Shown: positions 7,194 through 15,033, counted from the first letter of the stretch. The stretch: 24,824 nt of DNA from KBS-96 sp049585195 (GCA_049585195.1 JBAUZG010000144.1:1-24824), one strand, 5' to 3'. Notes: generated by a model from the sequence alone, not told the origin. Made by a program: numbers and translations.

Positions 7194-7967
7194 ATGATGC
7201 TCATAAGAGCGGTTCGGATTGCGAAAATTCTTTTCGCGGCATCCCTGTCTCTTTCCGCGCAGCCGAAGGTCCCTCGCCAAGGCTATCGCATCGTCCGCCA
7301 GTTCCGCCACGACCCGAAGGCATTTACCCAGGGTTTGATTTATCTCAATGGAGTGCTGTACGAGAGCACTGGTCTTGAAGGACATTCGTCACTTCGCAAG
7401 GTAGATCTCGAAACTGGCGGCATTCTCCAGGAAATCAAAATACCAGAACCGTTTTTCGCCGAGGGTTTAACCGACTGGCGCCAGCACCTGGTGCAACTCA
7501 CATGGCAGTCGCATGCTGGCTTCGTCTATGATCTGATCACCTTCGCTAAGTTGCGCGAATTCTCGTATCCGGGCGAAGGCTGGGGCCTCACTCACGACGG
7601 AAAAGATCTCATCATGAGCGACGGCTCCGATACACTTCGTTACCTCGATCCCGAAACCTGTCAAACGGTCCGCCTGCTTCACGTGGCTGCCAATGGCGAG
7701 CCAGTCACAAATCTGAATGAACTTGAATACGTTCGCGGCGAGATCTACGCAAACATCTGGCAGACGGATAGCATTGCCCGCATCTCTCCCGCTACGGGAA
7801 AGGTCCTGTACTTCGTGGATATGACCGGTCTCTTGAGCGTCGCCGACCGAGCCGGCCAACCTGACGTCCTAAATGGAATCGCCTACGACTCGAAAAAGGA
7901 CAGGCTGTTCGTCACGGGCAAGCTCTGGCCAAAACTGTTCCAAATCAAAATCGTCGACCGGCACTGA
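7194..7967 (+). CDS. Glutaminyl-peptide cyclotransferase (glutamine cyclotransferase, plant/bacterial type)
   Basis: The enzyme converts N-terminal glutamine of peptides to pyroglutamate with release of ammonia. The product is about 257 residues with a signal peptide (IRAVRIAKILFAASLSLSAQ), so it should act outside the cytoplasm. The five-bladed propeller family shows FTQGLIYLNGVLYESTGLEG, LTWQSHAGFVYD, GEGWGLTHDGKDLIMSDGS, NLNELEYVRGEIYANIWQTD, LNGIAYDSKKDRLFVTGKLW. All the usual conserved blocks are present and the length is normal. In-frame ATGs lie at 7185, 7194 and 7197; I chose 7194 because a TANNNT box lies 7 bases upstream and the signal peptide is compact. The frame stays open upstream to 7008, but that part is antisense to ctaC. 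The gene stands alone, divergent from the oxidase operon. Confidence 0.92.
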   Translation: MMLIRAVRIAKILFAASLSLSAQPKVPRQGYRIVRQFRHDPKAFTQGLIYLNGVLYESTGLEGHSSLRKVDLETGGILQEIKIPEPFFAEGLTDWRQHLVQLTWQSHAGFVYDLITFAKLREFSYPGEGWGLTHDGKDLIMSDGSDTLRYLDPETCQTVRLLHVAANGEPVTNLNELEYVRGEIYANIWQTDSIARISPATGKVLYFVDMTGLLSVADRAGQPDVLNGIAYDSKKDRLFVTGKLWPKLFQIKIVDRH

Positions 7968-7972
7968 CCACG

Positions 7973-8010
7973 GAGGGTGGGCTTCAGCCCGCGCGGGACT
8001 TCAGTCCCGC
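7973..8010. repeat. Tandem hairpin repeat between convergent genes, possible bidirectional terminator
   Basis: Two adjacent hairpins are seen: GTGGGCTTCAGCCCGC (7977-7992), and an 8-base perfect stem GCGGGACT/AGTCCCGC (7993-8010) closed by TC. Both have CTTCAG at the centre. The first 25 bases are identical to 12471-12495. It sits between the ends of a plus-strand and a minus-strand gene, where a terminator is expected, but has no T-tract and the same repeat also occurs between divergent genes. Confidence 0.8.
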
Positions 8011-8020
8011 CGGTCGTCAT

Positions 8021-8737
8021 TCACCGCTTCGGAGGAGGAGGCACATACAGCTTAACTATCTTCCCACCGCCTTCATAATCGAGCTCATAAACGCCTGACG
8101 ATTTCTTCTTGGAAGGCGCAGGGAAGTAGAGATAACCAGCAACCGGCGCGGCGGCCGCAACATTTGGCAGCGACTTATACGTGAGCTCCATCTCGATTGC
8201 CCGGCGATCCCGGTCCCTTGAGCCTGGAGTCGAACCCGGATAACGCGGGTCTGGTTCGCCAACTCCCACACCAACCCCAGCCGCAGTCGTCCAACCTCCC
8301 GTGCGCCCGCCGTACGGCCCAGGTCCGCTTTCGTAGCCGACACCCACACTCGGGCGCACGGTCACGTCTGAGGGCGAACCCGGCCCCGGCGCGTCTTTGC
8401 GCTCGAGAACCGCTGCCACGGTCTCCGGCGAGGCCGGTCGGATCGCGTCACCCGATCCACCCATCCGAAGCAAGAAATCGTCGCGATTCAAATCCACTTT
8501 CGAGCTTTTTCCGGGAAACACTCCGATTTCAAGCACAATATATCCACTCGACAGATTCGCGGCGAAGCTATTCTTTACTTGCTCTTTGGATAGCGCCGCT
8601 GCGCCATACGTCGCGCTCGAGGATTGTTCGTAAGCCGGATAGTCTTGCGCGCTCGGGCGTGGCTTAATGCCAGTGTTCGGCGGCGCTGACAGCGCAATGA
8701 GCGCGCAACCAGTCGAGATCGCAACCAACCGTACCAT
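8021..8737 (-). CDS. Secreted hypothetical protein, acidobacterial type
   Basis: I do not recognise a named family. From the ATG at 8737 the product is 238 residues. That start is preferred over the ATG at 8761 because AGGAGA lies 6 bases upstream of it. The N-terminus (MVRLVAISTGCALIALSAPP) looks like an export signal or membrane anchor. A first globular part (about 45-105) contains LSKEQVKNSFAANLSSGYIV, VDLNRDDFLLRMGGSGD and IRPASPETVAAVL. A low-complexity Gly/Pro/Ser-rich linker follows (about 110-180, repeated GVGVG and PGPG-like steps). The C-terminal part has AGYLYFPAPSKKK and VYELDYEGGGKIVKLYVPPPP. Proteins with this layout seem common in Acidobacteria, to my recollection. It is convergent with the cyclotransferase gene and is not clearly in an operon with hpnB, from which it is separated by 111 bases holding a repeat. 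Confidence 0.7.
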   Translation of the reverse strand: MVRLVAISTGCALIALSAPPNTGIKPRPSAQDYPAYEQSSSATYGAAALSKEQVKNSFAANLSSGYIVLEIGVFPGKSSKVDLNRDDFLLRMGGSGDAIRPASPETVAAVLERKDAPGPGSPSDVTVRPSVGVGYESGPGPYGGRTGGWTTAAGVGVGVGEPDPRYPGSTPGSRDRDRRAIEMELTYKSLPNVAAAAPVAGYLYFPAPSKKKSSGVYELDYEGGGKIVKLYVPPPPKR

Positions 8738-8800
8738 ACCCACTCTCCTGAGTCGGACCATCTGACGCCGCCCACTACCTGACGGTTACAGACCCACTTT

Positions 8801-8825
8801 CCGAGCCGCGACCGCAAGAGAGCGG
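8801..8825 (+). repeat. GAGCCGCGACCG-type intergenic repeat
   Basis: A 25-base unit beginning CCGAGCCGCGACCGC and ending GAGCGG. It matches 15034-15058 at 21 of 25 positions and the reverse complement of 14981-15005 at 21 of 25 positions. It lies between hpnB and the secreted hypothetical gene. Confidence 0.72.
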
Positions 8826-8848
8826 AGTTGTGCACTCCCACCCCCAAA

Positions 8849-10009
8849 CTACCCCACGTCCTGCGCCCGCCCCTTCCATTCGCCTCCTTGCCCCCTCCAG
8901 AATCTCACAGCCGAATGGACCGTAGCACCCGCGTAAAATACCGCAGCCGCGGGTAGACTGAGCGCCCACAATACGTTCAATCCGTAGAACGTCACGATTG
9001 GCGCGTATGCGGCCGTCATCAGAAGCCATGCCGCAGCGCCAAAAATCGAGTACGGCAGCCGGCCCGAAAACGTAAGTACCACGGGCAACACATAAGTCAT
9101 CCCCAAGCCAACGAGCGTACCCGCCAGTAGCAACGTCGAATGCTTCAACTGATTGAACGCGGTTCGCGATATCATCTGCCCGATCTCGCTGAAACTGCCA
9201 TAAGAACGCAGGCTGCGTGTCCGCTTCGCGAGACCCAACCACACCCGGCCGCCCGACCGTTTGATAATCCGGGCAAGCGCGCAGTCATCGATGATTTCGC
9301 CTCGAATCGCTGCCATACCACCCGCCCGCTGTAAGCGACTGGGACGAATGAGCATGCACCCTCCGGCAGCACCGGCTGTCTTACGCCGCCGGTCGGCGAT
9401 CCACGCGGGAGGATACAACAGAAAGAAAAAGAACACGAACGCCGGAATCAGTGCTCTTTCCGCGACAATTCGACAGGAAAGTTTCACCATTAATGAGACC
9501 AGATCGTAATTCCCGCCTTCTGCGATCGCAATCAGAGTCGAAATACTGTTGGCTTCGTGCTCGATATCTGCGTCGGTTAGCAGGAGATAATCAGGATTCA
9601 TCAAGAGTGCCTGTTCCAGTCCTTCCGCAACTGCCCACATCTTCCCCGTCCACCCTTCACCCAAAGCGCCAGCTTCGAGCACATGCAGCAGATTTGACCG
9701 GCCTGCTTGCTGGGCTCCCCGACGCGCAGCTTCCGCCGTGCCGTCTGTGCTCCCATCGTCAACCAGGAACACACTAAGCTCGCCAGGGAACGATTGAGCC
9801 AGCACCGAACGAACCGTCTCGCCTATCACTTCCGCCTCGTTTCTCGCCGGTATCACAACCGCCACTTTTCGAGGCGTCGATACCTGTGTCGTGGACACCG
9901 GAAGATGCCGACGCACTTGCCAGAATCTGCCACGTCCTAACAGCAGGTATATCCATATCAACACCGGAATTGCTGAAGCGGCCAAAGCCGTGCCGTACTC
10001 CAGCGTCAT
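8849..10009 (-). CDS. hpnB: Hopanoid-associated glycosyltransferase HpnB (family 2)
   Basis: This 386-residue membrane glycosyltransferase has one N-terminal helix (about 8-24, followed by LLLGRGRFW), a GT-A domain, and several C-terminal helices (about 285-370). The GT2 core is clear: VAVVIPARNEAEVIGETV, VDDGSTDGT at 83-91, the nucleotide-sugar metal motif LLLTDADIEH with DAD at 146-148, and IIDDCAL near 260 where GT2 enzymes have their catalytic acidic motif. The segments GRGRFW and EGWTGKMWAVAEGL match the hopene-associated subgroup HpnB as I remember it. That subgroup is tied to hopanoid modification; the exact acceptor is not known from sequence. The ATG at 10009 lies 7 bases after the aguA stop, with AGGCG a few bases upstream, so it probably shares the agu transcript. 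No squalene-hopene cyclase gene is in the window. Confidence 0.85.
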   Translation of the reverse strand: MTLEYGTALAASAIPVLIWIYLLLGRGRFWQVRRHLPVSTTQVSTPRKVAVVIPARNEAEVIGETVRSVLAQSFPGELSVFLVDDGSTDGTAEAARRGAQQAGRSNLLHVLEAGALGEGWTGKMWAVAEGLEQALLMNPDYLLLTDADIEHEANSISTLIAIAEGGNYDLVSLMVKLSCRIVAERALIPAFVFFFFLLYPPAWIADRRRKTAGAAGGCMLIRPSRLQRAGGMAAIRGEIIDDCALARIIKRSGGRVWLGLAKRTRSLRSYGSFSEIGQMISRTAFNQLKHSTLLLAGTLVGLGMTYVLPVVLTFSGRLPYSIFGAAAWLLMTAAYAPIVTFYGLNVLWALSLPAAAVFYAGATVHSAVRFWRGQGGEWKGRAQDVG

Positions 10010-10016
10010 TTAACGC

Positions 10017-11096
10017 CTATGCCGGCTGCTGCTGTGTCATGCAATGCAATGTGCCTAAACCCAGCACCAAATCTGTGCCGGCGATGCCAATCACTTTTCG
10101 CGTGGGAAACAAATCGGCTAGTTTGTTCAAAGCGATGCGATCATTTATATCGTTGAAAGTCGGCACAAGCACCATTTCATTCGCAATGTAGAAATTTGCA
10201 TAACTGGCAGGGAGCCTTTGCCCGTCGAAGAAAACAGGCGAGGGCATGGGTAATGTCTCTATACGGAACAGTTGGCCGTTCCGATCGCGCATCTCCTTCA
10301 GAAGCGCCAAATTCTCTTTGAGCGGTTCGTAATTCGCCTCTTTCGGATCATTCTCGCTCACGATCACAATCGTGGTTTCATCGGTGAACCGAGCCAAATC
10401 GTCAACATGCCCGTGCGTATCGTCGCCCGCAATACCGTTTCGCAACCATAACGTATTTCCGGCTCCGAGGAAATCGCGGAAAATATCTTCCAGATCGTGC
10501 GCCGAAAGTGATGGGTTCCGCGCTTGTACATCGCTAAGCAAGCATTCTTCCGTTGTAAGAATACTTCCCGCGCCGTTAACGTCGATGCTGCCGCCCTCGA
10601 GAACCACGCGCCTGCCCTTCACCTCTGGCGTCCACATTGGCCAGTTCCGCGTCGTTGCGAGTTGCTCCGTGACGCAGTCGTCGCTCCGCCAGTTGTCGTA
10701 TTTAGCCCAGCCGTTGAAATGCCAGTTCAAAGCCCCTGTCGCGCCCATCTCGTTCCGAACGAAAATGGGACAGTAATCGCGCGTCCAGCTTCGATCGGTC
10801 CTGATCCGAAAAAACTCGACGCTTTCCATCCGCGCATGGCACTTTTCGAGTGTCTTGCGCGCCTCTTCCTCAATCTCCGCATTTTCCACCAGAATGCGGA
10901 CCCGCTCCACACACGAGAGATGCCTGACGATGTCGCCGTAGACCCATTTGATCGCGGAGAACTTGCCGGGCCAGTCCGTTTCTTCATGCGGCCACGCGAT
11001 CCACGTTGCTTCATGCGGCGCCCATTCCGCGGGCATCCGAAACCCGAGCGCCGCTGGAGTCTGCGCCGGTTCACTCCCCGTCATCAGCTCAGCCAT
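10017..11096 (-). CDS. aguA: Agmatine deiminase
   Basis: The enzyme hydrolyses agmatine to N-carbamoylputrescine and ammonia, the first step of the agmatine route to putrescine. The 359-residue protein has the guanidine-modifying fold: MPAEWAPHEATWIAWPHEETDWPG near the N-terminus, RDYCPIFVRN, VLEGGSIDVNG (E168), the GHVDD motif (H230), and the C-terminal catalytic Cys352 in GLGTLHCMTQQQP. It overlaps the upstream aguB gene by 13 bases if the ATG at 11096 is used. A second ATG at 11084 overlaps the aguB stop as TGATG and would remove four residues; either start gives a complete enzyme. Length and motifs are normal. Coupling with aguB gives a full agmatine-to-putrescine pathway. Confidence 0.94.
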   Translation of the reverse strand: MAELMTGSEPAQTPAALGFRMPAEWAPHEATWIAWPHEETDWPGKFSAIKWVYGDIVRHLSCVERVRILVENAEIEEEARKTLEKCHARMESVEFFRIRTDRSWTRDYCPIFVRNEMGATGALNWHFNGWAKYDNWRSDDCVTEQLATTRNWPMWTPEVKGRRVVLEGGSIDVNGAGSILTTEECLLSDVQARNPSLSAHDLEDIFRDFLGAGNTLWLRNGIAGDDTHGHVDDLARFTDETTIVIVSENDPKEANYEPLKENLALLKEMRDRNGQLFRIETLPMPSPVFFDGQRLPASYANFYIANEMVLVPTFNDINDRIALNKLADLFPTRKVIGIAGTDLVLGLGTLHCMTQQQPA

Positions 11097-12004
11097 CGCG
11101 AGGTTATCGGCGCATACGCATCAATACGGCGATCTCGAAAAAACGGCCAGTTGCGCCGTACTTCATCCATCCGCTTGGGATCGCACTCAACTACCAACAC
11201 TTCCTCTTTGTCTGCCGAAGCCTCCGCTATCAGTTGCCCAAACGGATCGGCAACAAACGAGTTGCCCCAAAATTCGAGCCCGCTATTCGCCGGCCCCTCG
11301 AACCCCGTACGGTTTACCGCCGCCACATACACGCCGTTTGCAATCGCATGCGCGCGTTGAATCGTTCGCCAGGCGTCCAACTGTGCGGCCCCATATTGCG
11401 CTTTTTCCGACGGATGCCACCCGATCGCGGTGGGATAGAAAAGGACCTGTGCTCCTTGCATGCTCGTCAATCGCGCCCCTTCCGGATACCATTGATCCCA
11501 GCAAACTAATACGCCCACATTCGCGTATTTCGTCTCAAAGTTTTTGAAGCCCAAATCTCCCGGGGTGAAATAAAACTTTTCGTAATAAAGCGGATCGTCC
11601 GGAATATGCATCTTTCGGTACAGACCTTCAATCTCACCGTCGGCATCCAGGACCACGGCTGTATTGTGATAAAGCCCTTGAGCCCGTTTCTCGAAAACTG
11701 AGGCGACCACCGCAATTTCCAATTCCTTCGCCACGCCCGAAAGCACTTCTGTCGAAGGTCCGGGAATCGTCTCCGCAAGATCGAACAGATCGGCGTTTTC
11801 CTCGCGGCAAAAATATTGCGATCGAAATAGCTCTTCGAGACAGATGATTTCGGCGCCCTTCGAAGCCGCCGCGCGAATTCCCTCGACCGCCTTCCGCAGG
11901 TTCTCGTCAACATCCAAAGAGCATGCCATCTGAACCAGCCCGATCTTGAAGGCGCTGTCGCGGCGTAAGTTACCAGCCGAGTTCTTGCTTGAAAATGCGG
12001 GCAT
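11084..12004 (-). CDS. aguB: N-carbamoylputrescine amidase
   Basis: The enzyme hydrolyses N-carbamoylputrescine to putrescine, CO2 and ammonia, completing the pathway begun by the neighbouring agmatine deiminase. It is a 306-residue carbon-nitrogen hydrolase (nitrilase fold) with the catalytic triad visible: Glu59 in EELF, Lys131 in GLYRKMHIPDD, and Cys168 in VLVCWDQWYPEGAR. The substrate-type motifs YYEKFYFTPGD and NRTGFEG with SGLEFWGNSFVADPFG match the AguB group. The first 18 residues (MPAFSSKNSAGNLRRDSA) are a polar extension before the conserved KIGLVQMACS. The ATG at 12004 is 42 bases after the STAS gene, so the two may be co-transcribed. No strong ribosome site is seen (GAAGA only). 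Confidence 0.94.
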   Translation of the reverse strand: MPAFSSKNSAGNLRRDSAFKIGLVQMACSLDVDENLRKAVEGIRAAASKGAEIICLEELFRSQYFCREENADLFDLAETIPGPSTEVLSGVAKELEIAVVASVFEKRAQGLYHNTAVVLDADGEIEGLYRKMHIPDDPLYYEKFYFTPGDLGFKNFETKYANVGVLVCWDQWYPEGARLTSMQGAQVLFYPTAIGWHPSEKAQYGAAQLDAWRTIQRAHAIANGVYVAAVNRTGFEGPANSGLEFWGNSFVADPFGQLIAEASADKEEVLVVECDPKRMDEVRRNWPFFRDRRIDAYAPITSRWLS

Positions 12005-12046
12005 TCTTCTATTCTCTGTGGTCCGGCCCGGCAGTCCCCTTCCGCT

Positions 12047-12406
12047 TTACAACAAAGCGGCTTCGGCAGCCTCAGCCGAGTCGAAAGTCACAAGTAGCTG
12101 ATCCACGCCACACATCGCGAACAAGCTCCTAAGACGCTCGTTGGCCTTCAGCAACGCGTATTTCTCTCCGGCCCGGCCACAAGAGACATGAAGCCCGATC
12201 AGACTCCCGAGTGCCGCGGAATCGATATATGGCACCTCCGCCAGATCGATCAGCATCACGGCCGCTCGAGGATGTTGCCGCGTGAGGTCTTGAAATTCGA
12301 AGAAGTTGTGAATTGTAAGCGGTCCCCGCACCTTAATAATGCGAACGCCTTCCGATGTACCGTCGAGCGTTTTCAGTTCGAGCGCCTGCGTCGGATGATG
12401 TTCCAC
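12047..12406 (-). CDS. STAS-domain protein, anti-sigma factor antagonist type
   Basis: The product is about 119 residues and is a single STAS domain like SpoIIAA and RsbV. The strand GVRIIKVRGPLTIHN is followed by AAVMLIDLAEVPYIDSAALGSL. The Ser of IDSAALG (Ser63 from the GTG start) aligns with the serine phosphorylated by anti-sigma kinases in this family, so partner switching that frees a sigma factor is plausible. The C-terminal helix and strand (ALLKANERLRSLFAMCGVDQLLVTF) are typical. No anti-sigma kinase or sigma gene is next to it. The frame also has a TTG at 12415; I prefer the GTG at 12406 because a TATGAT box lies 8 bases upstream and the TTG would overlap that box. The agu genes follow downstream. 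Confidence 0.88.
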   Translation of the reverse strand: MEHHPTQALELKTLDGTSEGVRIIKVRGPLTIHNFFEFQDLTRQHPRAAVMLIDLAEVPYIDSAALGSLIGLHVSCGRAGEKYALLKANERLRSLFAMCGVDQLLVTFDSAEAAEAALL

Positions 12407-12414
12407 AATCGTCA

Positions 12415-12420
12415 ATCATA
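12415..12420 (-). promoter_or_regulatory. Putative -10 box of the STAS gene (leaderless)
   Basis: On the minus strand the hexamer is TATGAT, 8 bases before the GTG at 12406. No Shine-Dalgarno is present. This fits the TANNNT-then-start pattern seen at other first genes in the window. Confidence 0.35.
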
Positions 12421-12470
12421 TGCAGAGATTGTTGCAGTTTTGTGACATCAGTCCGATTTCCAAACTTGGG

Positions 12471-12509
12471 GAGGGTGGGCTTCAGCCCGCGCGGGGCCTT
12501 CAGCCCCGC
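12471..12509. repeat. Tandem hairpin repeat between divergent genes
   Basis: The first 25 bases are identical to 7973-7997. The second hairpin differs (GCGGGGC/GCCCCGC stem instead of GCGGGACT/AGTCCCGC) yet keeps CTTCAG at its centre. It lies between two divergent genes, so it cannot simply be a terminator for both neighbours. Confidence 0.82.
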
Positions 12510-12513
12510 TAGT

Positions 12514-12519
12514 TAAAAT
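12514..12519 (+). promoter_or_regulatory. Putative -10 box for the large secreted protein (leaderless)
   Basis: TAAAAT lies 6 bases before the TTG start at 12526. There is no Shine-Dalgarno. The adjacent hairpin repeat ends 4 bases upstream and occupies the place of a -35 element. Confidence 0.33.
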
Positions 12520-12525
12520 AATGCT

Positions 12526-14949
12526 TTGAGACTGACAATTTACAGTCTTTTGCTGTTATTGCTGCATTTTCAATCTGCCTTTAGCGCCCCGCCGCCTGTT
12601 ACGTGCCCCGCGGGAACCTCTATCGGTAATGTCGACCTCAAGGTCTCCACAATCGGGAAGCCGCATGCGTTACCCCTGCGGACCATCAACCGCCTCACCG
12701 AAGGTGACACCATCGCCTATGCTCCTATCCTTAGAACCGGCGAAAAGCGTTCCGGGGAAGTGTCGATCGTGCTTGCGCCCGCCTCGCCCGAATCGAAGGA
12801 CCAAACGGTCATGGTGCTCGATCCCAAGCCCGCTAATAGGCCGGCCGACTGGAAGATTTCGCGCAAGATTTCAGTCGTGGCATTCGTGTACGGACCCGAC
12901 GGCCTCAATCGCACCAAGGTGCGGACCCTTCTCGCCAAAAATAGCGACTTGGTTACCCAGCTTGCCGACTATGCCGAGAAAACGGCACAGACCGAAGCTC
13001 TCATCGATACGTTAACTTCCGCCACGGCCTCCTCCGCTTCTACGAGCGCTGCCCTCCAAGGTTTTGCGTCTCAATACGGCCTGAATGTCAAGATCGACAA
13101 AACTCAACCTGTCGATCAGCAGGCCATGACCCTTTTTCGCACCGTGAACCCCGCGATGGAAACAACCGACCCGCTTGCCTCCGAGTCGTCCCAGAGTGTC
13201 GGCGAAACAGCCAGCATCGCGACTTCGATTGCCGGCCTCTTCTTTGGGAGTCCGGTGGGTCTAGCTGCAGGCGGCGCGGCCATGGTTATGGATCTCAGGG
13301 CGCTCGCGTTCCCTCGTACCGATTTCCGTTCGTCCCTCGCCGAACCATTGCCTGACGCAGGGCTAGCTCTCTGCGCCAAAACGGCCCCTCCAGGACCGCA
13401 CACCAAAATCGCCTACCTATGGGCCTCGCGCATACCCAATACCGCCGCGCCAGAGATCACGATAGGGAAGGCCAATTCGATCCCAGTCGCTCAAAAATCT
13501 CCTGTCCCAGTCGAAGTGGCTGAGACCGACTGGAAATACGTGGACCGAATCCACGACTGGCAGCTCATCGGCGAGGACAAGAAGCCTATTGCCGTCGGCG
13601 TCAAGAAGCTTCTTGATGAAAAGGGACTCGAGTTCGACCTTTCCAAAGCTAAGGTCCCTCCCGGAACCTACAAGCTCGAAGCCGCCTGGGATTGGGACCG
13701 GTTTCCTATTAAAGGCGAATTGCAGGTTCAAAAATTCGGCGATTTTTCAACCGCCCATGTCGACCCGTTATCCCAGGACCAGCTCATCGCCGGCAAAGGC
13801 AAGGTCCGCGCCGCGCTCACAGGTAGCGATTTCGAGTTTGTAACCACTGTTCAGTATCAAAAAGCAAACGACGAATTCGCAAAGCCCGAGCCCATTCCCT
13901 ATGTCCTGCCGGACGGCCTGCGCCGCGGACCCCAGGAACATCTTGATGTCTTGGTCGATACCAAGGACCTCGAGCCCGGGAAATACGAGTTCCTTTTAGC
14001 TCAGGTCGATGGCCACACGCATCCCGTCAACTTTCATATCCTTCCCGAGCCGCCATCCATTTCCAACCTTCCGATCGTGATCAGTGGTAGCGACAACGTT
14101 CGCGAGGTCACGTTGAAAGGCGAACACCTCGACCTGATCACGAAGCTCGAAACTGCAAGAGGAAACATTGTGCTTGCGCCTCCGCTGCCGCAGCAAAATG
14201 AGCGCACTGCCACAATCAAAGTCACCGATACACTCAAACCGGGCGCTGCTTACGATATCGACGCGTTTGTTGCCGGTCACACCGAGCCCCTGGTTTTCCC
14301 TGAAGCCATTCATGTCGTTGGGCCGCGGCCTCTCATTACAAGCGCAAAGCTTTCTCCCCCATCCGAGATGCCTATCCCGCTCCAGCCCGGCGAACTTGCC
14401 GCCGGTGTGTTCGTCAGCGGCATGCTCGAAGTAAAGAATCTCGCGAATAGCAGCGCAGTCCAACTAAGCTGCGAAGGTCAGGAAGGCAATGTTGTCACGG
14501 TTCATATGGGCGAACACACCAGCTCGGCCAATCTCCAGCAGCTCGCCGCCGGCCAGGTCTTTCTCTCCTTCGATACCAATGGCTGGCCCGCCGGTTGTAC
14601 TATCCAGGCCCGCATCGACAACGGTCCGGATGGCCTTTCCGGTCCATGCCGGCTGGGACGGCTGGTGCGCTTTCCTCGAATCGATTCATTTCAAGTCACC
14701 AGCAGCGAGGCCGCCACTTCCACCTACGTCGGCGAGCTCATCGGCACCGACCTTCAGAATATTGAAAAGATCGGCTGGGATGGTAGCAATGGAAGCGTAG
14801 TCACCGACCTGCCATCGCCCATCCCGGGTGCAGGCATGCAACAGTCGTTGAAAGTGAAATTGCCCGCAGCCGAGCCGAGCCCCCACGCTCCTCTGTACAT
14901 CTGGCTCCGTGGCGATCAGGAGGGCAGGCTCACTACCATCCACGATTAA
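12526..14949 (+). CDS. Large secreted hypothetical protein with Ig/IPT-like C-terminal repeats
   Basis: This 807-residue protein is not recognised. It starts with TTG and has a clear signal peptide (IYSLLLLLLHFQSAFS, cleavage near residue 20). Residues 25-135 look like a beta-rich domain (TCPAGTSIGNVDLKVSTIG and ISRKISVVAFVYGPDG). Residues 135-235 are helical (LAKNSDLVTQLADYAEKTAQ), followed by a Gly/Ala-rich hydrophobic segment (about 230-256, IATSIAGLFFGSPVGLAAGG). After a linker come several beta-sandwich-like modules (about 325-807). Two begin with phrases typical of IPT/Ig folds: PPSISNLPIVISGSDNVREV and RPLITSAKLSPPSE. No catalytic motif is visible. A structural or adhesive role outside the cell is possible but unsupported. 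It is monocistronic: repeats flank it on both sides and 180 bases separate it from glmM. Confidence 0.78.
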   Translation: MRLTIYSLLLLLLHFQSAFSAPPPVTCPAGTSIGNVDLKVSTIGKPHALPLRTINRLTEGDTIAYAPILRTGEKRSGEVSIVLAPASPESKDQTVMVLDPKPANRPADWKISRKISVVAFVYGPDGLNRTKVRTLLAKNSDLVTQLADYAEKTAQTEALIDTLTSATASSASTSAALQGFASQYGLNVKIDKTQPVDQQAMTLFRTVNPAMETTDPLASESSQSVGETASIATSIAGLFFGSPVGLAAGGAAMVMDLRALAFPRTDFRSSLAEPLPDAGLALCAKTAPPGPHTKIAYLWASRIPNTAAPEITIGKANSIPVAQKSPVPVEVAETDWKYVDRIHDWQLIGEDKKPIAVGVKKLLDEKGLEFDLSKAKVPPGTYKLEAAWDWDRFPIKGELQVQKFGDFSTAHVDPLSQDQLIAGKGKVRAALTGSDFEFVTTVQYQKANDEFAKPEPIPYVLPDGLRRGPQEHLDVLVDTKDLEPGKYEFLLAQVDGHTHPVNFHILPEPPSISNLPIVISGSDNVREVTLKGEHLDLITKLETARGNIVLAPPLPQQNERTATIKVTDTLKPGAAYDIDAFVAGHTEPLVFPEAIHVVGPRPLITSAKLSPPSEMPIPLQPGELAAGVFVSGMLEVKNLANSSAVQLSCEGQEGNVVTVHMGEHTSSANLQQLAAGQVFLSFDTNGWPAGCTIQARIDNGPDGLSGPCRLGRLVRFPRIDSFQVTSSEAATSTYVGELIGTDLQNIEKIGWDGSNGSVVTDLPSPIPGAGMQQSLKVKLPAAEPSPHAPLYIWLRGDQEGRLTTIHD

Positions 14950-14980
14950 CCGCGCTTGTCAGCCCAAGTTCGTCATTGGA

Positions 14981-15005
14981 CCGCTTGCTTGCGCGCGCGG
15001 CTCGG
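14981..15005 (-). repeat. GAGCCGCG-type repeat, reverse copy of an inverted pair
   Basis: The reverse complement begins CCGAGCCGCGCGCGC and ends AAGCGG. It matches the unit at 8801-8825 at 21 of 25 positions. Together with the copy at 15034-15058 it forms an imperfect inverted pair 28 bases apart, in the 180-base gap before glmM. Confidence 0.7.
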
Positions 15006-15033
15006 TAAGCGTTTGAGCCGAAGGGAACCGTTT

